NCBI GenBank assembly: GCA_023133185.1
Contig: JAGLWX010000176.1
Location: 1 to 13,269, forward strand
DNA from: Fidelibacterota bacterium
GTDB taxonomy: Bacteria > Fidelibacterota > UBA2242
Reading direction: 5' to 3'
Length of the DNA stretch: 13,269 bases
Below are positions 1-7,438 of this stretch, one piece after another. Within the stretch, counting starts at the first letter, position 1. Each line of letters starts with the position of its first letter. The notes under the pieces are model-generated. The model worked only from the letters and a program-made list of their open reading frames with translations, made no database searches and was not told the DNA's origin. A program made the position numbers and the translations under genes.

Positions 1-356
1 TCCAATGCCATTCTCTCTGATAGTGCCATCGGGTCTTGCATTGACGCATTAACAGCATTTAAGAGCATTTTTACTGTACGGTTCTTAAGATTATATGTCT
101 CAGGTTCCGGTTCCAACAGGTTTTTAACGAAACCACGGAGCCATGCAAGATGCCTTCTAATTACGTTATGTCCAATCCTTGCGTTATCTACGGTCTGGAA
201 TGATGGAATATCGCATTTTATTGGGCCAATGGAATGACCATAAACCTGTGGTATAAGTATATCCATAAGACCTTGTATACCATTTAGGAATTTTTCAGCA
301 TCGGCTAATTTTTCAAACGCTTTAGCTTTTTTCTCTTCTTTATGATTTTGGTTCAT
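1..356 (-). CDS. Hypothetical protein, partial (C-terminus outside window)
   Basis: I do not recognise this gene. The frame stays open from an ATG at 356 to the window edge, giving 118 residues without a stop, so the 3' end is missing. The start overlaps the stop of the upstream gene by one base (TAATG), which points to translational coupling. The first 20 residues are charged and lysine/glutamate-rich, probably helical. The middle holds a hydrophobic stretch (GLMDILIPQVYG, about residues 30-41), then a basic, tryptophan-containing stretch (RRHLAWLRGFVKN, about 73-85). No cysteine pairs, signal peptide or clear membrane segment is seen. The length of open frame, the tight junction and the shared strand make it a real gene; its function is unknown. 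Confidence 0.8.
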   Translation of the reverse strand, partial: MNQNHKEEKKAKAFEKLADAEKFLNGIQGLMDILIPQVYGHSIGPIKCDIPSFQTVDNARIGHNVIRRHLAWLRGFVKNLLEPEPETYNLKNRTVKMLLNAVNASMQDPMALSERMAL

Positions 357-625
357 TATTCTGCCTTCCTAGATTTAAGAAATTTTCTTTTCCTTGCGAA
401 TTTTAATTCATTAATAAACATTTCTTTTGGCAAATGAATCTTTATGTATTTAGGAGGTAAATCGGTGAATTCATCCGGTTTACCCCATTGAATTCTGAGC
501 GGAAACATCGGTATAAGACATATATATACTGCCTTCCCTCTTCTATCAATATATGCACCAAGCCAAATGTCGTACCATGCGAATGATAAAACGAATCTTT
601 CGGTAATTTTAATCAACGTTATCAT
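356..625 (-). CDS. Small phage-type hypothetical protein, 89 aa
   Basis: Short basic protein rich in aromatic residues. Residues 11-45 carry a WYDIWLGAYIDRRGKAVYIC core followed by PMFPLRIQWG. From memory this resembles a small family common in tailed phages with a WYDxWIGxYxDRxxxxLYxCPxP pattern and no known role; that match is recollection, not a search. The core probably forms beta strands rather than membrane helices. The C-terminus is strongly basic (KFARKRKFLKSRK). The start lies inside the end of the upstream gene (17 bp overlap), with an AAGGA sequence about 10 bases before the ATG. The stop overlaps the next start by one base. Confidence 0.8.
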   Translation of the reverse strand: MITLIKITERFVLSFAWYDIWLGAYIDRRGKAVYICLIPMFPLRIQWGKPDEFTDLPPKYIKIHLPKEMFINELKFARKRKFLKSRKAE

Positions 626-1124
626 TTTTTTTCACATCCTTCATTTTTTTCAATCTAGGTAATTCACCATAAGCGAGTTTATATTCCTGACTGTAAAATT
701 CCCAATTTTCATTTGGTACAGCTTGCCAAGGATTCGCTTGTGGCATGGGTGAATTCGGGCAGTGGTGCCACCATGCCGAATAAAACGGATGTCCAGACGG
801 TGGACGAAAAGACCATCTGCCGTCCCTTTTGGGACCTTCCTCTCCGCAACATGAACATCTTACAGTATCAATATCCTCAATATCCTCTTCTTTTGGTTCA
901 GGTGCCGGGTCTAAATGCTGGCTTTCTTTTTTTAAATTGAATCCATCAATCAAGGATTTATTAGAAGTAAAATCAAATATTATCTGATCCCATCTAACCA
1001 TCACCCCTGCTTCTTCTCCAGACCCATACTTTTCGACAATAGTGCCCTGAATGCCTTTTCTTAAAAAGGGAAACTTACGGTTCGTGATTACCCGCACTCC
1101 AACTTTCAAATCGTCTGGCTTCAT
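609..1124 (-). CDS. Hypothetical protein with SH3-like N-terminus and putative zinc site, 171 aa
   Basis: Residues 6-45 look like a small beta-barrel (KOW/SH3-like): VGVRVITNRK, GIQGTIVEKYG and AGVMVRWD are short alternating strands with a conserved-type glycine pattern. After an acidic linker (about 72-86) comes a possible zinc site formed by C90, C92, C93 and H120/H121/C122, enclosing an aromatic stretch. The C-terminal 30 residues are lysine-rich. A role in binding nucleic acid is possible but is inference from the fold impression only. A GAGGA ribosome binding site stands 6 bases before the ATG at 1124. The 3' end overlaps the next gene by 17 bp. Confidence 0.82.
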   Translation of the reverse strand: MKPDDLKVGVRVITNRKFPFLRKGIQGTIVEKYGSGEEAGVMVRWDQIIFDFTSNKSLIDGFNLKKESQHLDPAPEPKEEDIEDIDTVRCSCCGEEGPKRDGRWSFRPPSGHPFYSAWWHHCPNSPMPQANPWQAVPNENWEFYSQEYKLAYGELPRLKKMKDVKKNDNVD

Positions 1125-1141
1125 GATTAATCCTCACATTT

Positions 1142-1480
1142 TCAGAGATAATATCTTAATTCGTCTGTAATTCTAACTGTATCACTCATTGAATGACCAC
1201 CACGACATAAATCTTTCCACATAGAAGGGGGTATTCTGAACCAATGCCAGAATCTCAATTTAATTCTGTATCCACGGCTTTTCGGTTCTAATTTGATTTC
1301 AAAACCTTTCTCTTTTGCGAATTGTTTACTCCATTCCATACGTAGCGGTAGTGTTGCTTCTGAAAGCCCTTCATTAGCATTTATAAATATTTTTATTGTT
1401 GCCGATGCAAAATCTATAAATGATTGATTTACTTTCTCAACTGCTTTTGTAATTTCTTCTACTTTTTTGTTTGATTCCAT
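1142..1480 (-). CDS. Hypothetical protein, 112 aa
   Basis: I do not recognise this protein. The N-terminal half (residues 1-45) reads as an amphipathic helix or short coiled coil (KKVEEITKAVEKVNQSFIDF). The second half is basic and aromatic, with a strand-like FEIKLEP/YRIKLRFWHWFRIPP segment around residues 60-85. There is one cysteine and no metal-site pattern. It begins inside the last codons of the upstream cysteine-cluster gene (22 bp overlap); a GGGAG lies 11 bases ahead of the ATG. The next gene starts 17 bases after its stop. It sits in the same compact minus-strand operon as its neighbours. Confidence 0.8.
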   Translation of the reverse strand: MESNKKVEEITKAVEKVNQSFIDFASATIKIFINANEGLSEATLPLRMEWSKQFAKEKGFEIKLEPKSRGYRIKLRFWHWFRIPPSMWKDLCRGGHSMSDTVRITDELRYYL

Positions 1481-1797
1481 TCTTTGAACAACTCCCTTTG
1501 GGGATTATTATTCGGTGAACAGCATCCAGCACCGAAAGCCGGGTCTATTATTGCTGCCGGAACTGCCTTTATTTCCTCAATTATCCCACATCCATAACAA
1601 TTTTCCTTCTCATCCCAAACAAGGAATTCGCAACGCTCAGTCTCATAATTCCAGTGACCGAATGAGCATGGTTTTTGCATACAACAATATCCGCACCTTA
1701 CGCATTTTGGTAAATCCGGGTCAATATCTGTTGATTCAGATACTAATTGATTAAACCAAGACATCACTCCATCATATATTTCACTGGACGTTTTCAT
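1459..1797 (-). CDS. Cysteine-cluster protein, YkgJ-like, 112 aa
   Basis: The protein carries twelve cysteines in a clear metal-binding arrangement: CVRCGYCC at 32-39, C44, C56, CYGC at 67-70 and the CC pair at 92-93. The CxxCGxCC signature followed by spaced single cysteines is typical of the YkgJ/UPF0153 cysteine-cluster family, usually described as zinc- or iron-binding and of unknown function; small versions occur in phages. The family link rests on that motif alone. The N-terminal 30 residues are acidic and precede the cluster. It starts with an ATGA overlap on the upstream DUF3037-like gene; no strong ribosome binding site is seen, so translation is probably coupled. It could bind an Fe-S cluster instead of zinc. 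Confidence 0.78.
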   Translation of the reverse strand: MKTSSEIYDGVMSWFNQLVSESTDIDPDLPKCVRCGYCCMQKPCSFGHWNYETERCEFLVWDEKENCYGCGIIEEIKAVPAAIIDPAFGAGCCSPNNNPQRELFKEWNQTKK

Positions 1798-2183
1798 TGG
1801 ATTATTTTTGTCACCAGTTTTTTGAATAAATAATCTGCGACTTCAGAGATAGATTCATCATTGGTTATATGCCGTCTAGTGAGACCGATTCCATAATTAC
1901 CCGTGATTTTATTACTTATTAAAGATACATGTTCTTCAGTAGCCCTATTAACTTTTCGGTGAAACAATGCGTAATCTTTAAATTCTTTCGTAAAATATTC
2001 CTTCCATTTGAGCATATTTTCTTTATTCCAATTACCCTTGAATCCTCTGGGAGGTTTAAAGGAATCGCTCCATCGTAATTCTATATCAGAATTACCAAAT
2101 ACTATTATTCCAACATTAAATCCTTCACCCCTGTCGAGGTCTGGCGTGAAGCGAATCAACGAAAAATTGTATTTCTTATTCAT
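1794..2183 (-). CDS. DUF3037-like protein, 129 aa
   Basis: The N-terminus (residues 5-30) reads YNFSLIRFTPDLDRGEGFNVGIIVF, which fits the hallmark start of DUF3037 proteins: Y-x-x-x-x-R-x-x-P-D-x-x-R-G-E-x-x-N-V-G-V-V-V-F. Family length is about 120-130 residues, so this copy looks complete. The function of DUF3037 is not established. In bacteria I recall it often encoded beside a HipA-like kinase; none is visible here. It is linked by ATGA overlaps both to the upstream LexA-type wHTH gene and to the downstream cysteine-cluster gene. A GAGGGG lies about 11 bases before the start, inside the upstream gene. Confidence 0.82.
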   Translation of the reverse strand: MNKKYNFSLIRFTPDLDRGEGFNVGIIVFGNSDIELRWSDSFKPPRGFKGNWNKENMLKWKEYFTKEFKDYALFHRKVNRATEEHVSLISNKITGNYGIGLTRRHITNDESISEVADYLFKKLVTKIIQ

Positions 2184-2476
2184 TTGAATTCAATCCCCTC
2201 ATAAATCGTATTATTCAAAATGCCGTGGTTATCCAATATCTCTTTACCTTCATCAGTAATTCTGATTGATCGGGCACTACCATCTTTGGTAACTAAGCCT
2301 TTACGTTCTAAGCTATTAACATGATCGACCGCAGCCTTGACTGTGAATTTGTAATGTTTTGAGATATCATGAAGCGTAACTGGCCAGCCCCTTTTGGTTT
2401 TGTATTCGGCAATGAAAAACAGGACTTTAATCTGCTTTTTTGTTGGAGCTTTCCTTTTTGTTCTAAGATTTATCAT
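2180..2476 (-). CDS. LexA-type winged-helix DNA-binding protein without protease domain, 98 aa
   Basis: Residues 10-74 match the pattern of the LexA N-terminal DNA-binding domain: APTKKQIKVLFFIAEY, then RGWPVTLHDISKHYKFT, then AAVDHVNSLERKGLV and SIRIT as the wing strand. LexA has these blocks in the same order. The C-terminal S24 autoprotease domain (Ser/Lys dyad) is absent: the protein ends about 25 residues after the wing. It is therefore probably a small transcription regulator that does not respond to RecA by self-cleavage. ATGA overlaps link it to the methyltransferase upstream and the DUF3037-like gene downstream. AAGGGAAG lies about 11 bases before the start. The palindrome at 4071-4082, at the head of this gene block, is a possible target; that is inference. 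Confidence 0.82.
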   Translation of the reverse strand: MINLRTKRKAPTKKQIKVLFFIAEYKTKRGWPVTLHDISKHYKFTVKAAVDHVNSLERKGLVTKDGSARSIRITDEGKEILDNHGILNNTIYEGIEFK

Positions 2477-3840
2477 TGGAATAACTTCCCTTGGTCATAT
2501 TCACGCTGTATCCGCTCACATGCGATCCGGAAATATCTCTCATCAATCTCGATGCCGATGAACTTCCTACCTAAACGGGCACATGCGATTCCTGTGCTTC
2601 CACTTCCCATATAAGGATCAAGTACAATTCCATTTGGCGGGGTAATAAGGGTTATGAGATATTCCATCAATTTAATTGGCTTGACAGTCGGATGGTCATT
2701 TCTATGTGTAAACTGTTTATTTGGGGTGTGTTCTGGAGTACCACTCATCTTGCCATATCTTTTAGGTATTGAACCTTTTCCGGTTACGCCATGATCACGC
2801 TCAGATTTGGAGGCTTTTGCAGTATAAAAAAATCTGGCAGCGGAGCCGAAATCTTCATATACTTTTGTCAAGCTGAATTCGCCACGGCTTTCATCCTCAT
2901 ATGTTTTACCGTCTACCGTTCCACCACTTCTTGCACCTGACAGGCTATTCGATTTCGCGTTGTCCTGGTATACTCTTTTCCCGACTTCACCTTTACGTCC
3001 ACCGCCTGAAGTTCTATTACCAGCTTTATTAAATTCCGCGAGCACCTCATCAGAACCATCGTGAATAAAATTAGCAGGGAAGCGACCTTGATTATTATCC
3101 CAGTTTAACTGCTGTTCTGCTCTACTCCATATACCTTTATTTAGTGGTTGTTTGAATTTAGGGCTTCTTTTTAGTCCGACTATTCTACATTCATCAATAT
3201 TAATCCCGCCACTGCCATGCTTGAGAATATTTTCCACAACCGTTTTTTCGGATAATGGTTTTCTACAAAGCGTCCATAATTCCATTGCTGGTTTAAGTCC
3301 AGTTCCCCAGCCATCCCATTGACGGGCTTCCGGGGTAGCTGGAGCAGTGATAAGACCCCTATTCTCATTAAATGCTTTCGTGTTCATTCCCTTTTGGCTT
3401 GAAATTACCGCTGTGAATTGATTGAATTTATTCTTCTGCCTTTTCGATATAAGTTTTGGATTTTCTCCGATAACTTTTCTTTCAACTCCCGCCTGCCTGT
3501 CGATTGCCTTGCCGATATTCAACGATTTCGGAAACCCGCTACCATAAACCCATGCTATTAAATCTCTTATTTCAAATCCACCATCCTCAATATTCACCGC
3601 CATTCGATGCTGTGTCCGTGTTCCGCAAGCAATAAGCGCATGAGCACCGGGCTTTAAAATTTCAATAACGGCTTGCCAAACTTCCTTTTCAGGGATAGCG
3701 TAATCCCATTTTTTATTCATAAATGAAATCCCATATGGTGGATCGGTTATACATGAATCCAATTTTTCCAGCGTTGGCAGCACGTCCATGCAATCAGCAA
3801 GCCAAAGCTCTGCATCGCCTATTTTGACGGGTTCATTCAT
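2473..3840 (-). CDS. Site-specific DNA methyltransferase (phage orphan, DPPY type), 455 aa
   Basis: S-adenosylmethionine-dependent amino-methyltransferase, probably adenine-N6, acting on phage or host DNA. The catalytic motif DPPYG is at residues 33-37. The SAM-binding motif DPYMGSGSTG is near the C-terminus (408-417), preceded by the HPTVKP block. This order (catalytic motif first, SAM motif last) is that of beta-class enzymes. Between them are blocks I know from phage methylases: YGSGFPKSLNI, GSGGINIDECRIVG, GRFPANFIHDGSDEVL and ARFFYTAKASKSERD. The middle also holds a glycine/serine-rich stretch (about 270-315). No restriction endonuclease gene is next to it, so it is likely an orphan enzyme. 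A GAGGA lies 15 bases before the ATG, rather far. Target sequence cannot be read from the protein; cytosine-N4 methylation cannot be excluded. Confidence 0.93.
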   Translation of the reverse strand: MNEPVKIGDAELWLADCMDVLPTLEKLDSCITDPPYGISFMNKKWDYAIPEKEVWQAVIEILKPGAHALIACGTRTQHRMAVNIEDGGFEIRDLIAWVYGSGFPKSLNIGKAIDRQAGVERKVIGENPKLISKRQKNKFNQFTAVISSQKGMNTKAFNENRGLITAPATPEARQWDGWGTGLKPAMELWTLCRKPLSEKTVVENILKHGSGGINIDECRIVGLKRSPKFKQPLNKGIWSRAEQQLNWDNNQGRFPANFIHDGSDEVLAEFNKAGNRTSGGGRKGEVGKRVYQDNAKSNSLSGARSGGTVDGKTYEDESRGEFSLTKVYEDFGSAARFFYTAKASKSERDHGVTGKGSIPKRYGKMSGTPEHTPNKQFTHRNDHPTVKPIKLMEYLITLITPPNGIVLDPYMGSGSTGIACARLGRKFIGIEIDERYFRIACERIQREYDQGKLFQ

Positions 3841-3870
3841 TTTTAATGACCAATTTCCTCTGTCAGCATT

Positions 3871-4053
3871 TTATTTCGGTTCCACTACTCTTTTACCAAC
3901 TTTCTGCTTTGAATTTTCAGGATGCGCTTCGTATTGCGCTCCACATTCGTTACAAATGTAAACATGTATCATGTTGACTGTATCTACAGCCCTGTCCATA
4001 TCGCCCTTGCAATGCGGACAGGTTTGGTCAGTACCTACTCTGTGAATTGCCAT
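3871..4053 (-). CDS. Zinc-ribbon protein, 60 aa
   Basis: A minimal zinc ribbon: CPHC at residues 12-15 and CNEC at 34-37, with strand-forming residues between them (VNMIHVYIC). That is the full domain; a basic tail (KQKVGKRVVEPK) follows and may contact nucleic acid. Function is unknown. AAGGAG lies 8 bases before the ATG. The 48-bp gap in front of it, after the primase stop, holds a candidate promoter and a perfect palindrome, so this may be the first gene of the block containing the methyltransferase and the LexA-type protein. The methyltransferase starts 30 bases after its stop. Confidence 0.82.
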   Translation of the reverse strand: MAIHRVGTDQTCPHCKGDMDRAVDTVNMIHVYICNECGAQYEAHPENSKQKVGKRVVEPK

Positions 4054-4070
4054 GAAATATTCTCCTTATC

Positions 4071-4082
4071 ATTATCGATAAT
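4071..4082. promoter_or_regulatory. 12-bp perfect palindrome, possible operator
   Basis: ATTATCGATAAT is a perfect inverted repeat lying across the 3' edge of the -10 box and the predicted transcription start of the candidate promoter at 4081-4109. A protein bound here would block that promoter. The LexA-type protein encoded downstream in the same block is a possible ligand; this is inference. Confidence 0.4.
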
Positions 4083-4109
4083 TGTATCCGATAAATTTAT
4101 GTTACTCAA
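4081..4109 (-). promoter_or_regulatory. Candidate sigma70 promoter after the primase gene
   Basis: On the minus strand: -35 TTGAGT (4109-4104), spacer of 17 bases, -10 TACAAT (4086-4081). The -35 keeps four of six consensus bases and overlaps the primase stop codon. It would start RNA near 4074 and serve the zinc-ribbon, methyltransferase and LexA-type genes. Confidence 0.5.
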
Positions 4110-5568
4110 TTCCGGTCATTACTTTAAAAGCAAGTTTATGGATCGGCACATCAAAATCATCCTGATCCAATAATTCCTTCAATTCTCCGAAAGTATCCGG
4201 ATAATTCATTGCCGACATCAGGAAATTACGCTCTGCCTTTTCGATATTACTGACCATCCGGGCTACATTCCCATTAGATGCCTTTCCTTTATTTTCCTTC
4301 AAATTCCGCATAATCTCAATAATTGCACTTGCCGGGACCTTAAATTGAATTGTCGCCTTTTCTATTAATTCATCTCTCATTGGTTCAGATTCATGCTTGT
4401 TGATGAATCTGGCTGCATTTGCGAGCATTTTCATTTTGTCCTGGAGTGGTTTATTGGATACTGGTTTTGCAAACATGGAAATTAACCAATCATCACCCGA
4501 AATAGCATTCTCTATTATTGATTTTATTTTATCAGCACCGGATTCATGAGCTAAGCTTGCCGGATCATTACCCTTACCTATCTTTGCCACAAGTACCTTT
4601 AAACCGCTGTCAACCATCGCTGACACGCTTTTAACCGTAGCCTTGACACCTGCCTTATCCCCATCGAATAAGAGGATTACACGCCTTGCAAAGCGTTTTA
4701 ATACCGGGATATGATCTTCTGTCAATGCGGTTCCCATAACAGCACATGAATTTTTCAATCCTGACTGCCAGCACATCATGACATCAGTATAACCTTCCAT
4801 CACAATTAAATCGCCTGATTCACGGCATGATTCTTTCGCCAGACTTAACCCAAATAAGATATTCGATTTCTTAAATATATCGCTCTCTGGGGAGTTTATG
4901 TACTTTGGGCCGTCGCCTTTCATGATACGACCGCCAAAACCAGCCACACGCCCTAAATTGTCTATGATCGGGATTATCAAACGATACCTGAAACGGTCAT
5001 AAATCGAATCCTTCTCTTTGTTATTTATAAGTACCCCTGCCCTAACCATATCATCACGCTTGAAATTAGATAAACCGTCCTTGATGAAATCCCAGCTTTC
5101 AGGTGACGCTCCGACTTCAAATGCCTTGATTGTTTCAGGATTAAAACCACGCTCAGTAAGATATTTCCTGAATAGCCTACCTTCCATGCCAGATGATAGG
5201 AATTTATGAAACATTATTTTCGCTGCCTGATTGATATCATACAATACTCGATTACTTGATTCGGACTTTCCGGTTTCAGGTACGGGAATCCCGTAAATAT
5301 CGGCTATGAACTTGACGGCCTCAACGAAATCTAAGCCTTCCTGCTTCCGGATGAAAGATATTGCATCCCCGCCAGTAGAGCAACCAAAACAGTACCAAAA
5401 TCCTTTGTCTGAATTAACGGTAAAGCTGGGATCGTTGTCGTCATGAAAAGGGCATTTACCCTTGTAGCGCGTTCCGGCTTTCTTGAGAGTGATATACCTG
5501 CTAATGAGATCAACTATATCAATCCTGCTTGAAAGGTTTTCAATGAAATTGTCAGGAATGCTTGTCAT
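4102..5568 (-). CDS. dnaG: DnaG-type DNA primase, 488 aa
   Basis: Makes RNA primers for lagging-strand replication. Residues 5-93 form the CHC2 zinc-binding domain, with ligands C39, H42, C60 and C63 (CPFH...CFGC). The RNA-polymerase-like core follows (about 105-245: RLIIPIIDNLGRVAGFGGR, PKYINSPES). The Toprim domain has EGYTD at 258-262 and DGD at 302-304, the metal-binding acids expected in an active enzyme. Family members of about 600 residues carry a C-terminal helicase-binding domain of two parts; here the chain stops about 45 residues into a DnaG-like C-terminal helical region (AERNFLMSAMNYPDTF...HKLAFKVM). It therefore lacks the terminal helical hairpin. The start fits the family (IPDNFIENLSSRIDIVDLI), although the nearest AGGA is 17 bases upstream, inside the preceding HNH gene. 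No replicative helicase is seen in the window. Confidence 0.96.
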   Translation of the reverse strand: MTSIPDNFIENLSSRIDIVDLISRYITLKKAGTRYKGKCPFHDDNDPSFTVNSDKGFWYCFGCSTGGDAISFIRKQEGLDFVEAVKFIADIYGIPVPETGKSESSNRVLYDINQAAKIMFHKFLSSGMEGRLFRKYLTERGFNPETIKAFEVGASPESWDFIKDGLSNFKRDDMVRAGVLINNKEKDSIYDRFRYRLIIPIIDNLGRVAGFGGRIMKGDGPKYINSPESDIFKKSNILFGLSLAKESCRESGDLIVMEGYTDVMMCWQSGLKNSCAVMGTALTEDHIPVLKRFARRVILLFDGDKAGVKATVKSVSAMVDSGLKVLVAKIGKGNDPASLAHESGADKIKSIIENAISGDDWLISMFAKPVSNKPLQDKMKMLANAARFINKHESEPMRDELIEKATIQFKVPASAIIEIMRNLKENKGKASNGNVARMVSNIEKAERNFLMSAMNYPDTFGELKELLDQDDFDVPIHKLAFKVMTGIE

Positions 5569-5574
5569 TATTTT

Positions 5575-6933
5575 TTATGCTGATTTCCTTTTTAGGTTAT
5601 TATTTTTAAGGCTTTGATGATTGTGAACACGCTCTATCCAAGCCAAGAATTTTTTTTGAGCCATATCACTTTTTGCCCGATTACATATCTTACAACATGG
5701 AACGACATTGTCTATCGTGTATCCTTTGGAACTATCAACTCGATCTAATCCGCTATAATTATATTTACCGTTACAATTATTAGCACCATGCATATTGGTT
5801 GGCTCACTACCACAATAATGACACGATTTCTTAGTAATAAGGCGGAATTCATCTTTCGTTAATTCAAATGATAATTTCCTATTATCAGCGCTTTTTATAT
5901 ATACTCCAAATAATGAATTTAATGAAGCTTCTGAATATTGCAATAAATGGACTTCTTTAACCAAACAACCACAACTCTTAGTACCTCTTTTTAAACTAGC
6001 TCCAAGAACGATTGTTTCTTTCCCACAATCACATTTACATTTCCAATATCTTTGATTTCCTTTTAAATTAGCGGGTTTTAATGCAAGTGAAATAACTGTT
6101 AATTTGCCAAATCTCTGACCAGTTAAATCAATAAAATTGCGCCTTTCTTTTCCACGTCTTTTGCGGACTTCCATATTTAGACACCCGCAACTCTTAATAC
6201 TACCCGTTTTTAAAGAATCACCCCAAACAATTTTCTCTTTACCGCAATCACATTTACATAACCATCGTACTCTGCCACTTGGACATCCCTTAGTTCCCCT
6301 AGAGTTATTTGCTTTTTTTATTACTATTAATCTTCCAAATCTTTGTCCTGTTAAATCATTAAATCTATGTTTTCCACAAGATTTTGTATGACCAGTTTTA
6401 AGATTTGACCTTGATATAATTTTTTCATTACCACAATCACATTTGCATAGATAATAATTAACTATCTTTTTAATATGAATCGGTTTTGGGACTCGCCTTA
6501 TAACGGTTAACATCCCAAACCTTTGCCCAATCATATAATCAGTTCTCCCGCATCCGCAAGATTTAGATTGGCCTTTTCTTAGGGTTGCCGAACGAACAGA
6601 CCTTATAGTTCCGCAATCACATTTACATTTCCACCAAGTACCATTATTTTGCGAATCAGGCCTTAAGGCGCGAGAAAGAACGAGCCATTTCCCAAACCGC
6701 TTCCCAGTTAGATCAATTGCGCAATGTACACGATGACCGACTTTTAAGCAGCCGCAACTCTTCGTTAATCCTTTTCGCAAATTATAATTATATACAATGC
6801 ATTCCTTTCCGCAGTCGCAATTACATAACCAATAATTATTTAATTTCTTTTTTATATGTTTCGGTTTCGACACACGCTTAATCACGGTCAACCGCCCGAA
6901 TTTCCGTCCTGTCAAATCTTTTAATTTAGACAT
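5575..6933 (-). CDS. Five-repeat cysteine-rich DNA-binding-like protein with C-terminal HNH domain, 452 aa
   Basis: Residues 6-324 contain five tandem repeats of about 55-60 residues (6-63, 74-128, 133-189, 193-252, 269-324). Each has the pattern DLTGxxFGxLxVI, a variable linker, then WxCxCDCG and LxxGxxKSCGCL. The cysteine spacing suggests one zinc per repeat. Repeat 3 lacks the last cysteine (SCGKH). Repeats 1 and 3 share a special linker (KPxHIKK), suggesting duplication of a two-repeat unit. Residues 371-421 are an HNH nuclease domain: CHYC at 371-374, GLDRVD at 395-400, N409, C414-x2-C417 and N418. In phages I know this repeat as one copy beside AP2 or HNH domains; five copies look unusual. 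It probably acts as a site-specific, homing-type endonuclease. The ATG at 6933 directly follows the upstream stop (TAAATG), with GAGGA 7 bases ahead. It ends 6 bases before the primase start. Confidence 0.92.
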   Translation of the reverse strand: MSKLKDLTGRKFGRLTVIKRVSKPKHIKKKLNNYWLCNCDCGKECIVYNYNLRKGLTKSCGCLKVGHRVHCAIDLTGKRFGKWLVLSRALRPDSQNNGTWWKCKCDCGTIRSVRSATLRKGQSKSCGCGRTDYMIGQRFGMLTVIRRVPKPIHIKKIVNYYLCKCDCGNEKIISRSNLKTGHTKSCGKHRFNDLTGQRFGRLIVIKKANNSRGTKGCPSGRVRWLCKCDCGKEKIVWGDSLKTGSIKSCGCLNMEVRKRRGKERRNFIDLTGQRFGKLTVISLALKPANLKGNQRYWKCKCDCGKETIVLGASLKRGTKSCGCLVKEVHLLQYSEASLNSLFGVYIKSADNRKLSFELTKDEFRLITKKSCHYCGSEPTNMHGANNCNGKYNYSGLDRVDSSKGYTIDNVVPCCKICNRAKSDMAQKKFLAWIERVHNHQSLKNNNLKRKSA

Positions 6934-7437
6934 TTAAATATCCTCTGATTCCTTTTCATTATTCTCCTTCTGTTTGATAAATTCGCGGGCTTCATTACAA
7001 TAATAATAGCGGCCCTCTATATAATTTAGTGCTGCTTGACCATCGGTAACACCTTCAGGGTGCTTGCCACGCAATGTATCTCGTACTTCATCAATTACAT
7101 AAATAAGATTTTCAATATAATCAATTGCATCGGGAAGCATGTCCCTCTTTTTTACTGACAGCTTAACTATTTCTTCTGTTATCTTATCAGGGACGATAGT
7201 ATGTTCGTCCATCACAATTTTCGATATTTCCATTTGTCTATCGACTATGGATTTGTGTTCTTTCGGTTTTGTTCGTTCATCAATAATCGCCTCATACCTT
7301 TTCAATTCAACGATCCCGCATCGGCAATTAATGTGCTCCGGTTGCCATGTACGGCAACCATGACAGAAATGCCAGCGGTTACACTTATTCCAAGTTCCCG
7401 TAATCCTACAAAGCCATTTAATAATTGTAGCAATCAT
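6934..7437 (-). CDS. Cysteine-rich hypothetical protein, 167 aa
   Basis: Not recognised. The first 41 residues hold six cysteines and two histidines (C10, C19, H23, CHGC at 25-28, CRC at 38-40), a likely zinc site in an aromatic, basic context (NRWHFCHGCRTWQPEH). The remainder is charged and helical, with an acidic stretch (about 85-125) and a KQKENNEKESEDI tail. I chose the ATG at 7437, not the TTG at 7452 or the ATG at 7449: a GGAGG lies 5 bases before it and the upstream stop is one base away, whereas the longer forms would overlap the upstream gene without a suitable ribosome binding site. Its stop abuts the start of the five-repeat HNH gene. Confidence 0.8.
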   Translation of the reverse strand: MIATIIKWLCRITGTWNKCNRWHFCHGCRTWQPEHINCRCGIVELKRYEAIIDERTKPKEHKSIVDRQMEISKIVMDEHTIVPDKITEEIVKLSVKKRDMLPDAIDYIENLIYVIDEVRDTLRGKHPEGVTDGQAALNYIEGRYYYCNEAREFIKQKENNEKESEDI

Positions 7438-7438
7438 A

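Noticed and set aside
713..940. Plus-strand open frame inside the zinc-site gene
   Set aside because: It is antisense to a minus-strand gene with a good ribosome binding site; no plus-strand site precedes it.
3180..3368. Minus-strand open frame inside the methyltransferase
   Set aside because: Out-of-frame reading of a clear methyltransferase; its residues carry no recognisable motif.
2473..3840. Part of a restriction-modification pair
   Set aside because: No neighbouring gene shows restriction endonuclease motifs; the HNH proteins are distant and of phage homing type.
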